64,000 nucleotides of DNA from DASYLJ01 sp964404165 (GTDB taxonomy: Bacteria > Desulfobacterota > Binatia > DP-6). The stretch spans positions 30,167 through 94,166 of the forward strand of contig CAYOIZ010000019.1 of NCBI GenBank assembly GCA_964404165.1, written 5' to 3'. Under the pieces are notes generated by a model that saw only the letters and a program-made list of their open reading frames with translations, searched no databases and was not told where the DNA came from. Position 1 is the first letter of the stretch. Each line of letters begins with the position of its first letter. Shown piece by piece: positions 7,524 to 16,776 of this stretch. The position numbers and the translations under genes were made by a program.

Positions 7524-8296
7524 GCGTCCCGTCGTTCAACCGCCACGGCGCGTGGGCCATCTACAAGTTCGAGATGAACCGCGCGCTGCGCACCCTGCTG
7601 CAGAGCCTGCTGGCGCCGGTGATCACGACCTCGCTCTACTTCGTCGTCTTCGGGGCGGCGATCGGCTCGCGCATGACGTCGATCGACGGCGTGCCCTACG
7701 GGGCGTTCATCGTCCCGGGGCTGATCATGCTGTCGCTCTTCACCGAGAGCATCTCGAACGCCTCGCTCGGCATCTACTTCCCGAAGTTCACCGGCACGAT
7801 CTTCGAGCTGCTCTCGGCGCCGGTGTCGGCGTTCGAGGTCGTCCTGGGCTACGTCGGGGCGGCGGCGACCAAGTCGATCGTGCTCGGGCTGATCATCCTC
7901 GTCACGGCGACGTTGTTCGTGCCGGTCGAGATCCGGCATCCGGGCTGGATGGTGGCCTTCCTGGTGCTGACGGCGGTGACGTTCTCCCTCTTCGGCTTCA
8001 TCATCGGCATCTGGGCCAACGGCTTCGAGCAGCTGCAGCTGGTGCCGATGCTGATCGTGACGCCGCTCACGTTCCTCGGCGGCGCGTTCTACTCGATCGA
8101 CATGCTGCCGCCCGCGTGGCGGGCGGTCGCGATGTGCAACCCCGTCGTCTACCTGATCAGCGGCTTCCGCTGGAGCTTCTACGGCTCCTCGGACGTCGCC
8201 GTCGGCGTGAGCCTCGGGATGACGCTCGCGTTCCTGGCCCTCGATCTGGTGCTCGTGGCCTGGATCTTCCGGACCGGCTACCGGCTCAAGAGCTGA
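7520..8296 (+). CDS. ABC-2 type exporter permease
   Basis: A 258-residue membrane protein starting at ATG 7520, overlapping the ATPase stop by 4 bases (ATGA). It has about six transmembrane segments and the ABC-2 permease landmarks: an amphipathic coupling region near the N-terminus (WAIYKFEMNRALRT), the VPGLIMLSLF segment, and the conserved PLTFLGGAFYSIDMLP loop before the last helices. It resembles YadH-type permeases of about 256 residues. Translational coupling with the ATPase argues for a two-gene exporter of unknown substrate. No periplasmic adaptor lies nearby, which fits an inner-membrane-only exporter. Confidence 0.92.
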   Translation: MSVPSFNRHGAWAIYKFEMNRALRTLLQSLLAPVITTSLYFVVFGAAIGSRMTSIDGVPYGAFIVPGLIMLSLFTESISNASLGIYFPKFTGTIFELLSAPVSAFEVVLGYVGAAATKSIVLGLIILVTATLFVPVEIRHPGWMVAFLVLTAVTFSLFGFIIGIWANGFEQLQLVPMLIVTPLTFLGGAFYSIDMLPPAWRAVAMCNPVVYLISGFRWSFYGSSDVAVGVSLGMTLAFLALDLVLVAWIFRTGYRLKS

Positions 8297-8349
8297 GCCG
8301 GGGGCGCCCCCGGCGGGGCGGTGAATCGGTCGAATACCGGTAATTTTCA

Positions 8350-8362
8350 TTGACAGCCGGCT
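8350..8362 (+). promoter_or_regulatory. Candidate -35 element TTGACAGCCGGCT
   Basis: A consensus TTGACA lies 71 bp before the ATG of the Thr-rich secreted protein, in a locally AT-richer stretch. The identical 13-mer occurs at 48113 before another secreted protein, and TTGACAGCC at 523 before the sirtuin. A matching -10 (TTACGC, 17-bp spacer) is weak. Confidence 0.4.
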
Positions 8363-8420
8363 TGGTTCCGTCTTACGCCCCCTCCGTTCGTGGTGCCGGC
8401 ATGGCACCGGGGGGGAACGG

Positions 8421-11222
8421 ATGCTGCGAATCGTCTCGCTGTCGGTGATCGTAGGGGTACTCGTGTCTGTCGCGTCGGCCGGAGCCGCCGACGTCCCGAT
8501 CGCGGGGGGGACGCTGGTCGTCGTCGACAACCTGACCAACCCGGCCAAGCGGAAGATGACGTTCAAGTCGTCCGACCTGAGCGTCGACGTCGGCACCGAG
8601 AACCCCACCGTCGACGGCGCCACGATCGAGCTGGTGAATCCCACCCCGGGGCTCGAGCAGTCCGACGTCTTCGCCCTCCCGGCGAGTGGCTGGACGGCGG
8701 TCGGATCACCGGCCACGGGCTACAAGTACAAGGACCGCTTCCTGGCCAACGGGCCGGTCAAGGCGGCACTCATCAAGAACGGCCGCCTGGTGAAGGTCTC
8801 GGCCAAGGGCGCCACGATGTCGTTCGCCCTCGGCGGGGCGTCGCAGACACAGATCGGCGTCGTCGCCAGCGTGGGGGCGACGCGGTTCTGCGCCACCTTC
8901 GGTGGTCAGGTCCGCAAGGACGACGGCGTGAAGTTCATGGCGAAGCTGTCGCCGCCGCCGGCCGTCTGCCCGGGGCTGCCTCCGCCCACCACGACGACGT
9001 CGTCGTCGACCACCACGTCGTCGTCCACCTCGACCAGCACGTCGACCACCTCGACCACGACCAGCACGTCGTCGACCACCACCACCTCGACGACGTCCAC
9101 GACCAGCACCACCGAGTCCACGACCACGACGTCGTCGTCGACCACCAGCACGTCGACGAGCACGACGAGCACCTCGACCACGACCACCTCGAGCACCTCC
9201 ACGACGTCGACGTCCACCACGAGCACCACGGATCCGTCGGCCCCGACCACCACCACCTCGACGTCCACGACGTCGACCACCGAGGAACCCACGACGACCA
9301 CCACGACCTCGTCGTCGTCGAGCACGTCGTCCACGTCCACGTCGACGACCACCACCACCGCGCCCGCCGGGGTCGACCCCAGCAGCCCGGTGAGCGTCAC
9401 GTCGAGCTGCCTCACCAACACCAGCGGCGCGCAGCTGGCCGTCGAGGTGGCGCTGTTCGACACCAACGCCATGCCGCTGTCGGGTGCGTCGGTCGTCATC
9501 AACAGCACGGCCGGCACGCTGAGCGCCGTGCAGTCGAGCGGGAACCTCTACTGGGCGATCCTGACGGCCCCGGCCAGCGGCGCCTCGGCGCAGATCAGCG
9601 TCATCGCCGACGGCCAGCCGCTCAACACGCAGCCCGTCGTCGCGCTCGCGGCGCCGTTCACCGACACCACCGGTGGCGCGGGCGGGTGCGGGCAGAACGG
9701 CAACCTGCGCGTGCGGGTGGTCACCGAGACGGGGACGCCGATCGCCGGCGCCAGCGTCCTGGTCGGCCAGTCCGAGCAGGTGAACACCTACGTCACGACG
9801 TACGGCATGCCGGCCGACGGCGCCACGTCGGCCGTCACCGACGCGCAGGGCTACGCGGTGTTCCGCGACTTCGGCAACGCGCTCACCGGTCCGGTCACGG
9901 TCACGGCCGGTGCGGCGAATCGCCAGTACCTCACCATCGAGACCGCGAACGCGAGCGACGTCGTGCTGCCGCTCAAGTCCATCGTCTCGACGGTCTCGAC
10001 CGGGACGTTGGCCGGCGACATCAGCGGCATCACCAGCGGCAGCAACGTCGAGGTCGGGGTCGTGCTGGGCGACGTGACGCTCAACACGCTCGCGTCGTTC
10101 AACCTGAACTCGCTGCTCGCCGACAACGCCTGCTACAACGGCGGCTCCGTGGTCGGGAACGTCTCCGTTCCGAACAACGTGTTCATCCCGTCGCAGACGG
10201 TGCTCGTGATCGTCAGCCTCCCGAAGAAATCCTACGTGTCCGCGCCGCTGCCGTTCGGCCAGCGGCGGGTGGTCACGCTCGGCGGCAACGTTCCCATCGG
10301 GGCGCTCACCGGCGGCGGCGGCGTGGCCGCGGCGCTCACGCAGCTCACCTTCACGAACATCACGGCGCAGACGCTGAACATCTCTGGGCCGGGACCCGTG
10401 ACGAACAACGTCGCCGTATCGTCGTTCGGCTCCACCACGGCCTGCACCGCCACCGGGGCGCCGGGGAACGACGCGTTCTGCATCGCGGCCATGGACTGGG
10501 ACGGCAACACCACCCCGACGCACAACGTCGGCGAGGGTCCGCTCGGCGTCTTCGGCTTCAAGGCCGGCGCGGTCTCGGGCGGCGTCGTCAACCTCACCGG
10601 CGTGAACTTCAAGGCCAAGACCGCCGGCGCGCCCAATCCCTTCACCACCGTCGGGCACCTCGGCGCGACGGTCTCGCTCAACCTCGACAAGAGCGTGGTG
10701 ACGATTCCCCCCGGCACCGCCAACGGCGTCAGCGTCGTGTTGAAGCGCGACTTCCCGAGCGACACACTGCCGGCGACGTTCGCCTACGGGGCGATGTACC
10801 CGATCCGCATCCACAATCAGAGCGCGCGCACCCTGACGCTCGACACGCCTGCCGGCCTCACCGGCGCGCAGTACGTGAAGCACACGCTGGCGCAGGAGAT
10901 TTCGACGCCCTACACGGCCTGCGCCGCGAACGACAGCTCGCACGTGGTGACCAACACGCTGTGGGAGGTCTTCTCGCCGCAGGCGACGCCGTCGGTCACG
11001 CTGCCCACGCTGCCGGCCAGCTTCCCGCGCGCCACGCTCGGCGGCAACCTGCCCGGGCTGATCGATCCCACCGTCACGGCGGACCCCGACAAGATCACCT
11101 GGACCAGCACCACCATCCGCGAAGGGCTGAACGGCAGCTTCGACTACGACGGCCTCCGCCTCGGTGGGTTCCAGAAGTACGGCACGACCTTCACCACCAA
11201 TAGCGCCGATTTCGTGCCGTGA
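8421..11222 (+). CDS. Large secreted protein with a 124-residue Thr/Ser linker
   Basis: A 933-residue exported protein with a Sec signal peptide (residues 1-23, cleavage near AGAAD). Residues 24-183 form an N-terminal domain ending in a Cys pair (RFCATF, AVCPG). Residues 190-313 are almost only Thr and Ser, a flexible and possibly O-glycosylated linker. Residues 320-933 are beta-rich and include Ig- or CNA-like stretches such as LSGASVVINSTAGT and GTPIAGASVLVGQ. There is no lipobox, sortase motif or obvious C-terminal autotransporter barrel, so retention is unclear. Similar Thr-rich secreted proteins are frequent in uncultured deltaproteobacteria-like genomes. It is probably a cell-surface or extracellular structural protein. 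Confidence 0.8.
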   Translation: MLRIVSLSVIVGVLVSVASAGAADVPIAGGTLVVVDNLTNPAKRKMTFKSSDLSVDVGTENPTVDGATIELVNPTPGLEQSDVFALPASGWTAVGSPATGYKYKDRFLANGPVKAALIKNGRLVKVSAKGATMSFALGGASQTQIGVVASVGATRFCATFGGQVRKDDGVKFMAKLSPPPAVCPGLPPPTTTTSSSTTTSSSTSTSTSTTSTTTSTSSTTTTSTTSTTSTTESTTTTSSSTTSTSTSTTSTSTTTTSSTSTTSTSTTSTTDPSAPTTTTSTSTTSTTEEPTTTTTTSSSSSTSSTSTSTTTTTAPAGVDPSSPVSVTSSCLTNTSGAQLAVEVALFDTNAMPLSGASVVINSTAGTLSAVQSSGNLYWAILTAPASGASAQISVIADGQPLNTQPVVALAAPFTDTTGGAGGCGQNGNLRVRVVTETGTPIAGASVLVGQSEQVNTYVTTYGMPADGATSAVTDAQGYAVFRDFGNALTGPVTVTAGAANRQYLTIETANASDVVLPLKSIVSTVSTGTLAGDISGITSGSNVEVGVVLGDVTLNTLASFNLNSLLADNACYNGGSVVGNVSVPNNVFIPSQTVLVIVSLPKKSYVSAPLPFGQRRVVTLGGNVPIGALTGGGGVAAALTQLTFTNITAQTLNISGPGPVTNNVAVSSFGSTTACTATGAPGNDAFCIAAMDWDGNTTPTHNVGEGPLGVFGFKAGAVSGGVVNLTGVNFKAKTAGAPNPFTTVGHLGATVSLNLDKSVVTIPPGTANGVSVVLKRDFPSDTLPATFAYGAMYPIRIHNQSARTLTLDTPAGLTGAQYVKHTLAQEISTPYTACAANDSSHVVTNTLWEVFSPQATPSVTLPTLPASFPRATLGGNLPGLIDPTVTADPDKITWTSTTIREGLNGSFDYDGLRLGGFQKYGTTFTTNSADFVP
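8988..9360 (+). repeat. Low-complexity ACG/ACC/TCG codon tract (Thr/Ser linker)
   Basis: About 373 bp built almost only from the codons ACG, ACC and TCG (with a few TCC, GAG and CCG) encode residues 190-313 of the secreted protein. The irregular trinucleotide mix favours slippage or recombination and should vary in length between strains. It also creates a spurious Val/Asp-rich antisense frame. Confidence 0.9.
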
Positions 11223-11233
11223 GCTGACGGCCG

Positions 11234-11974
11234 TCACGGATCGGGGACGAACTCGAAGCGACGGATCACCACCCGCACGGCGCGGCCGTCGGCCGGCGGG
11301 TGGCCGAGGAAGAGCCACAGATTGATGCGCGCGTTCTCGCCCCCGGCGGGTGGGACGGCGCCTGGGGGCGCGGACCACTCGAAGACCACCCGCCGCGGGT
11401 CGGCCGGGTCGGGATCGCGCCCGCGCACGCTCCGGAAGGTGGCGCCGCCCGTGCCCCAGTGGAAGCTTTGCACGGAGCGTGGTGTGCGTGCCGGCTGGGT
11501 GAACCGCACCAGGTTGCCCGGCGTCGTGAAGGGCTGCACGACGAACTGCGCGTTGGTGGGGTCCGCGCCGTTGCCCCAGCGCGCGAACTCGACGTCGAGC
11601 TCGCGATGGTCGTGGACGGGGTCGTCGTTCCAGGTGAAGAGGCCGAGCACCACCCACGGATCGAGCTGGTCGACGGCCGTGTCGAGGTGGAAGCGGTAGG
11701 TCCCGTGGCCGAACGACTCGCGCGACACCACCTCGGCCGCGTGCCAGACGCCGTCGATCGGGCGTACCCGCAGCCGGAGGCGGCCGCGCCGATCGACGCG
11801 CACGCTGGCCGTCGAATCGGAGAATCGCGTTGGGCCGGGGCCGACAGGGACGTCGGCGGCCTTCACCGTCCACTCGTGGCCGGAGAACGTGATGGTTCGC
11901 TCCTGGGCCCCGGCCCGGTGCGCGACCAGGGCCCCCGCGAGGACGCAGGTGAGCGCTGTCATCCGACGGTGCAT
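11234..11974 (-). CDS. Secreted GH16-like (concanavalin-A fold) protein
   Basis: A 246-residue product from ATG 11974, with an upstream purine-rich site; an in-frame GTG at 11992 and an ATG at 11962 are alternatives. It opens with a signal peptide (cleavage near RAGAQ). The motif HRELDVEFARWGN contains ELDVE, the ExDxE catalytic pattern of glycoside hydrolase family 16, and flanking strands such as WVVLGLFTWNDDP and FHWGTGGATFRS fit the beta-jelly roll. GH16 enzymes hydrolyse or transglycosylate beta-1,3 or beta-1,4 glucans and galactans outside the cell. The protein is slightly short for the family. It is convergent with the Thr-rich protein, stops 11 bp apart, so it is expressed independently. 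Confidence 0.72.
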   Translation of the reverse strand: MHRRMTALTCVLAGALVAHRAGAQERTITFSGHEWTVKAADVPVGPGPTRFSDSTASVRVDRRGRLRLRVRPIDGVWHAAEVVSRESFGHGTYRFHLDTAVDQLDPWVVLGLFTWNDDPVHDHRELDVEFARWGNGADPTNAQFVVQPFTTPGNLVRFTQPARTPRSVQSFHWGTGGATFRSVRGRDPDPADPRRVVFEWSAPPGAVPPAGGENARINLWLFLGHPPADGRAVRVVIRRFEFVPDP

Positions 11975-12226
11975 CGTCCCGCCCGTCCTCACCCCCTGGG
12001 CGCACGGCCGTCAAGCCGCCCGAATCTTTACCGTCGAGTTTACCGCTGGCGCATTCCTCTTAACCGCACCCGCTTCTAGGCTCCGACCTCACGCGGCGCA
12101 CGGCCCATGCGGGGTCGTGAAGGGACCCGCGGCCGGATGGTGGCACCCCGTGTCAGAGCCGACAGCATTCCCAGCGAGCGCGCTTCTGCGCCGGACGACC
12201 CCGTGTCGTTCGCGCGCACCGTCTCG

Positions 12227-13756
12227 ATGAACGCGGACGTGTTCGCGCTGCTGACGGCGGTGGCGGCCGGCGATGCCGGCGCCCTGCCGCGTCGGCCGGT
12301 GGCTCGTACGCGTGTCGCGGCGCCGACGGCCATGGCCCTGGCGGCCCTGTCGGGTGCCGTCTACGCGACCGGCTTCCCGCCACTGTCGTGGACCCTTGCC
12401 CCCTGGCTGGCGCTGGTGCCGCTGCTCGTCGCGTGCGCGGCCCTGTCGCCGATGCGGGCGGCCGCAGCGGGGATGTGCTGGTCGGTGACGGCAGCCGTCG
12501 GCGTCGCCTGGTTCCTTCCCGGGATGCTGTCGGGGTACTTCGGCCTCGGCACGCTGCCGAGCTGGCTCGCGACGATCGCGGTCGTCGGTGGGCTGCATGG
12601 GCTCACCGTGAGTGCCTGGGCGGCGTGGGTCGCGTGGCTGGTGCGCCGCCGCGCCGCCAACCCGATGCTGCTGGCCGGGGGATGGATGGCCTGCGAGTTC
12701 GTGCGCGCGAACGGCGGGCTCAGCAGCCCGTGGGCGCTGGCGGCGTATTCGCAGCTGGGCTGGACGTCGATGATCCAGATCGCCGACGTCGCCGGCCCGT
12801 ACGGCATCGGCCTGCTGATCGCAGGCGTCAACGCCTGTGCGGCGGCGTGGATGGTGCCGGCGTTGCGCGGACGCCGGCCGGCGCTGTCCACCGCAACGAT
12901 TGCGGCGGCCGTCGTCGGGGCGCTCGTCTACGGAGAGTGGCGTCTCGGTCAGACGTTCGCCGACGGCGAGCCGGTGCAGGTCGCGGTCGTGCAGGGCGGG
13001 GCCCCTGGGGCGGAGAACGCGCAGCGGTACGTCGCGCTCACCGGCGGCGTGCGGGCCGACCTCGTGGTCTGGCCGGAGCACGCGATCACGCAGTACCTGG
13101 AGGAGCCGTCGGCGGCACGCGACGCGGTGCTGCGGCTCACCGCCGACACCCGCGCCGACCTCGTGCTCGGTGCGCCGCACTATGAGCCGTCCGCCGTGGG
13201 CACGCGCTACCACAACTCGGCGTACCTCGTGCGCGACGGCCACGTCGCCGCGCGCTACGACAAGACCCGCCTCGTGCCGTTCGCCGAGACGACCTACACC
13301 GCCGGCCCCGGCGACTTCGTCCTCCCTGCCACCGCGCTCCGTGTCGGCACGCTGCTCTGCGTGGAGGGCATGTTCCCCGATCTCGTGCGGCAGGCGACCC
13401 GTCAGGGCGCCGAGTTGCTGCTGAACCTCTCGAACGACGGCTGGTTCGGCCACCCCGTGCCGGCGCGTCATCAGCTCGAGATCGCCACCCTGCGCGCCGT
13501 CGAGAGCCGGCGCTACCTCGTGCGTGCCGCTGCGACCGGCTTCTCCGCCGTGATCGATCCGTACGGCCGCACGCTCACCGAGAGCGGATTCGACACCCGA
13601 GAGGTGCTCACCGCGACCGTGCGCGCGTCGCACGTCCGCACACCGTACCAGCGCTGGGGCGATGCCCTCGCATGGGTGGTGATCGCGGGCGTGGTGGGGG
13701 CGTCGCTGCGGTCGCTGCTCGATCCCAAACCCCGCAACCGAAGGAGGCTCGCATGA
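12227..13756 (+). CDS. lnt: Apolipoprotein N-acyltransferase
   Basis: Lnt adds the third acyl chain to the N-terminal Cys of lipoproteins in the inner membrane. The N-terminal half has about six membrane segments and the C-terminal part is a nitrilase-like domain. The expected catalytic triad is present: Glu in VVWPEHA, Lys in ARYDKTRLVPF and Cys in TLLCVEGMFPD, equivalent to E267, K335 and C387 of E. coli Lnt. The supporting LNLSNDGWFG motif follows. The start is uncertain: ATG 12227 gives 509 residues, close to family length, while in-frame ATGs at 12107 and 12137 lengthen a poorly structured N-terminus. Its stop overlaps the next start (ATGA). Confidence 0.93.
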   Translation: MNADVFALLTAVAAGDAGALPRRPVARTRVAAPTAMALAALSGAVYATGFPPLSWTLAPWLALVPLLVACAALSPMRAAAAGMCWSVTAAVGVAWFLPGMLSGYFGLGTLPSWLATIAVVGGLHGLTVSAWAAWVAWLVRRRAANPMLLAGGWMACEFVRANGGLSSPWALAAYSQLGWTSMIQIADVAGPYGIGLLIAGVNACAAAWMVPALRGRRPALSTATIAAAVVGALVYGEWRLGQTFADGEPVQVAVVQGGAPGAENAQRYVALTGGVRADLVVWPEHAITQYLEEPSAARDAVLRLTADTRADLVLGAPHYEPSAVGTRYHNSAYLVRDGHVAARYDKTRLVPFAETTYTAGPGDFVLPATALRVGTLLCVEGMFPDLVRQATRQGAELLLNLSNDGWFGHPVPARHQLEIATLRAVESRRYLVRAAATGFSAVIDPYGRTLTESGFDTREVLTATVRASHVRTPYQRWGDALAWVVIAGVVGASLRSLLDPKPRNRRRLA

Positions 13757-14391
13757 AACCGTCCCGACGACTCGCCACGTTCGCGCTCTGTCTTGGTGCG
13801 ACCATCGCCCACGCTGGCGCACCGCAGCCCGAGACACGGCAGGGTGATTTCGCACACGTCTGCCGCGGCGGCGCCAACAGGAACCAGGCCTGCACCGTGC
13901 CCACCCAGAGCACCGACTGCCCCGGCAGCGAGTGCGTGGTGCTGCCGCTGAGCCCCGCCGTCAAGGGAACGCTCACGATCATCGCGCACGACGCGGTGAC
14001 CGATTGGGCGAACGGTGGCGCCACCAACCAGGCGCTCACCCTGATGCTCGAGGTGCGCGCGCCCGACGGCAGCCAGCAGATGCTCGCGGCGACGTACCAG
14101 CACCTCGCCGATCCGACGAGCGCGCCGACCGCGGCCGGCAACGTGGTGGCGATCGACATGGACGAGTTCGCGCTCGCGAACCTCTCCGAGGCCGTGACCG
14201 GGCTCCTCTTCGCCCAGCCCGAGTCGACGCTCGCCCAGCAGCTCCGGACGCTCTTCGGCACGGAGGGCACGCCGGTGCTCGTCGCGGCGACCGACCGCCA
14301 GGTGCAGTCCGCCGATCACACCGGCGACGGCCTCGCCACGGTGGTGCGCTTCAAGGTGAAGATCCAGTTCCTCCAGCCCGTACCACTCTGA
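13753..14391 (+). CDS. Small secreted Cys-containing protein, unknown function
   Basis: A 212-residue product starting at ATG 13753 within the lnt stop codon (ATGA overlap), so it is translationally coupled to lnt. It has a signal peptide (cleavage after IAHA) followed by HVCRGGANRNQACTV and STDCPGSECVV, a four-Cys motif that appears in secreted proteins of related uncultured bacteria. The rest is a mixed alpha/beta domain with no recognised catalytic residues. There is no lipobox, so it is not an evident Lnt substrate despite the coupling. Function unknown. Confidence 0.75.
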   Translation: MKPSRRLATFALCLGATIAHAGAPQPETRQGDFAHVCRGGANRNQACTVPTQSTDCPGSECVVLPLSPAVKGTLTIIAHDAVTDWANGGATNQALTLMLEVRAPDGSQQMLAATYQHLADPTSAPTAAGNVVAIDMDEFALANLSEAVTGLLFAQPESTLAQQLRTLFGTEGTPVLVAATDRQVQSADHTGDGLATVVRFKVKIQFLQPVPL

Positions 14392-14417
14392 CCCGAGGCG
14401 GGAACCCGGAGCCGATC

Positions 14418-16688
14418 ATGCGAGCCCTTCGTGCAGCCCGCACCGCATCGCAGCTGTTGCTGCTCGCCCTCTGGGCGGTGTGCGCGGTGCTGCACGTGGG
14501 GCAGGTGGCCGGCGGGCGGCTGGCGTGGGTCGGCGTCTACGTGACGTCGCCCGCCGATGCCGCCGATCCGCCGACGGTGCGCGACTTCTGGCCGGGGGCC
14601 CCGCCCGATGCCGCCGGTGCGCTCGCCGTCGGCGACCGCCTCCTGCGCGTGGGGGGCACCGACCTGCGCGGCGTCGGCCCGTTCGGTTTCGTCGCGCGCG
14701 TCCATGCCGCGGTCGCCGCGCGCGGCGGTCTGCAGGTGCCGGTGCTCTACGAACGCGACGGCGCGATCGGGACCACGACGATGACACTGATCCCGGTCGC
14801 GTATCCGTGGCGCATGCTGCCGCTCACCTGCACGCTCGTCTTCACCGCGGCCCTGGTGCTGGTGCGGCGTCGGCGGTCGCGCATCGCACGCAGCTTCTTC
14901 CTGCTCGCGATCGCCTACGGCCTGCACTGGACGTTCTTCTTCGGGGGGGCGCCATGGCAGACCTTCGCCTGGGTGGTGGTGTTCTTCGGCGCCTCGCTGG
15001 TGATGTGGCCACTCATCCTGCGTGCGGTGCTGGTGTTCCCGGCCGAGGTCGCCCCGGCGGGCGGGTTGCCGTGGTGGCCGTGGCTGTTCGCGATCTTCGG
15101 CCCCATCTCGACGAGCTGGGTCTTCGGCGTGCCGCTGCCCCCCGAGACCGGCTTCCGTGCCGCCTTCGCCGTCAACGTCGCCTTCATCGTGACCCTGCTC
15201 GTCGTCCTGACGCGTAACTTCCGTCGCGCCGGGCCGCTCGGACGGCGTCAGCTGAAGTGGGTGGTGCTCGGCATGTACGTCGGCACGGTGCCGGTCCTGC
15301 TCGCCGACGTCGTCGCTGCCGTGGCACCGTCGCTCGTCTGGCTGCACGAGCTGGCGGCCATCGCCGAGATCGCCATTCCGCTGTCGGTGCTGATCGCCGT
15401 CGTGCGCGCCAATCTCTTCGACGTCGACCGGCTGATCACCAGCACGGCCGTGTACTCCATCCTGTCGATCCTGTTGCTGGCGATGGCGCTGTTCGCGGTG
15501 CCGCAGCTGGCCGGGGCGGTGAGCACGGCGGGCGGGTTCGACCCGGGGGTCGTGCAGCCCCTGCTCTCGATCGTGGTGGCCGCCGGCATCGTCCCCGGCA
15601 CCCGCTTCCTGCAACCTCGCATCGAACGGCTGCTCTTCCGCGAGCGGCATGCGCTGCGCGCCGGCGTCGAGACGCTGCTGCGCGACCTGGCCGGGGCGGC
15701 GGATCCCGACACGCTCTTCACGCTGGTCGGCGAACGGCTCGACGCGCTGGTGTGCCCGCAGTCGTGTCTGATCTACGCGCCGCTCGGCGACGGGTTCGCG
15801 CCGGTGTTCGCACGCGGCAGCGAGGCGCCGCCGACGCTGCCGACGCTCGAGGCGCTCGGTGCCGAGGCGGTCGTGCCGGTGCACCGGCACGGCGAGCTCG
15901 CCGCGGCCATCTGTCTCGGCGCCAAGCGATCGGGCGACGTCTACACGCCGACCGACCTGGCGCTGCTGGCCGCGGTGGCCGACAAGGTGTCCGGCGAGCT
16001 GCTGCGCTTCGACGCCGCGGTGATCCTGCAGCAGGAGCGGACGATGAGCGACGCGCTCCGCCGCTACGTGCCGGAGCCGGTGGCGGCGCGGCTGACGCGC
16101 GGGCAGTCGATCGAGGGCGGCGAGCACGACGTCTCCGTGCTGTTCGTCGACATCCGTGGCTACACCACCTACTCGGAGCAGCAGACGGCCGACACCGTGT
16201 TCTCGATGGTGAACCGCTACACCGAGGCGGTGTCGGCGGTGATCCAGCAACGCGGCGGCACCGTCGTCGAGTTCCTCGGCGACGGGCTGATGGCGGTGTT
16301 CGGCGCGCCCGAGCCGATGCCGGAGCACGCCCGCGCCGCGGTCCAGGCGGCGTGCGAGGTGGTCGCCACGGTGCGACGGCTGGCGCTCGGGCCGGGCGAC
16401 GGCACCGCGCCGATCACCGTCGGCGTCGGCATCGCGAGCGGCGAGGCGTTCGTCGGCAACGTGCGGACCAACGATCGCTTCGTCTACACCGCCGTCGGCG
16501 ACGTCGTGAACCTGGCGTCGCGGATCGAGCGCCTGACCCGCGAGCTCGACGCGTCCGTCGCCATCGACGCGCATACGCATCGGCGCGCGGGTGAGTCGGC
16601 GGCGCGTTTCCGGCGGCACGAACGGGTGCGTATCCGCGGTCGCGCCGAGCCGGTCGACGTCTACTCGCTGCCGCTCGCGGTGGCGTAG
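14418..16688 (+). CDS. Membrane-bound class III nucleotide cyclase with PDZ and GAF regions
   Basis: A 756-residue protein. A signal/anchor helix (residues 10-35) is followed by an external PDZ-like segment (about 70-130, with GALAVGDRLLRVGGTDL), then six or seven membrane helices (135-400), a GAF-like region (about 410-530) and a C-terminal class III cyclase domain (about 570-750). Metal-binding Asp residues are in VLFVDIRGYT (about 580) and FLGDGLMAVF (about 621), and VGDVVNLASRIE gives the transition-state Asn and Arg. The usual purine-specifying Lys before FLGD is Glu, so cAMP versus cGMP is open. The next gene encodes a winged-helix/ATPase/TPR protein. Confidence 0.9.
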   Translation: MRALRAARTASQLLLLALWAVCAVLHVGQVAGGRLAWVGVYVTSPADAADPPTVRDFWPGAPPDAAGALAVGDRLLRVGGTDLRGVGPFGFVARVHAAVAARGGLQVPVLYERDGAIGTTTMTLIPVAYPWRMLPLTCTLVFTAALVLVRRRRSRIARSFFLLAIAYGLHWTFFFGGAPWQTFAWVVVFFGASLVMWPLILRAVLVFPAEVAPAGGLPWWPWLFAIFGPISTSWVFGVPLPPETGFRAAFAVNVAFIVTLLVVLTRNFRRAGPLGRRQLKWVVLGMYVGTVPVLLADVVAAVAPSLVWLHELAAIAEIAIPLSVLIAVVRANLFDVDRLITSTAVYSILSILLLAMALFAVPQLAGAVSTAGGFDPGVVQPLLSIVVAAGIVPGTRFLQPRIERLLFRERHALRAGVETLLRDLAGAADPDTLFTLVGERLDALVCPQSCLIYAPLGDGFAPVFARGSEAPPTLPTLEALGAEAVVPVHRHGELAAAICLGAKRSGDVYTPTDLALLAAVADKVSGELLRFDAAVILQQERTMSDALRRYVPEPVAARLTRGQSIEGGEHDVSVLFVDIRGYTTYSEQQTADTVFSMVNRYTEAVSAVIQQRGGTVVEFLGDGLMAVFGAPEPMPEHARAAVQAACEVVATVRRLALGPGDGTAPITVGVGIASGEAFVGNVRTNDRFVYTAVGDVVNLASRIERLTRELDASVAIDAHTHRRAGESAARFRRHERVRIRGRAEPVDVYSLPLAVA

Positions 16689-16776
16689 CCACCTTGCACG
16701 CCGTACCGCGTCGTGTTTGAGAGCAGGCCGGTCGGTTCGGCGTCTCCAGCCAGGGGACGCCGGAATCCGCCGGCGC

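Noticed and set aside
8906..9517. 203-codon minus-strand frame rich in Val and Asp
   Set aside because: It is the antisense of the Thr/Ser codon tract; composition follows from the repeat and no other evidence supports it.
8706..12014. 1102-codon minus-strand frame over the Thr-rich and GH16-like genes
   Set aside because: Antisense shadow of the Thr-rich gene, then out of frame with the GH16-like gene; Arg/Gly-rich with no domains.
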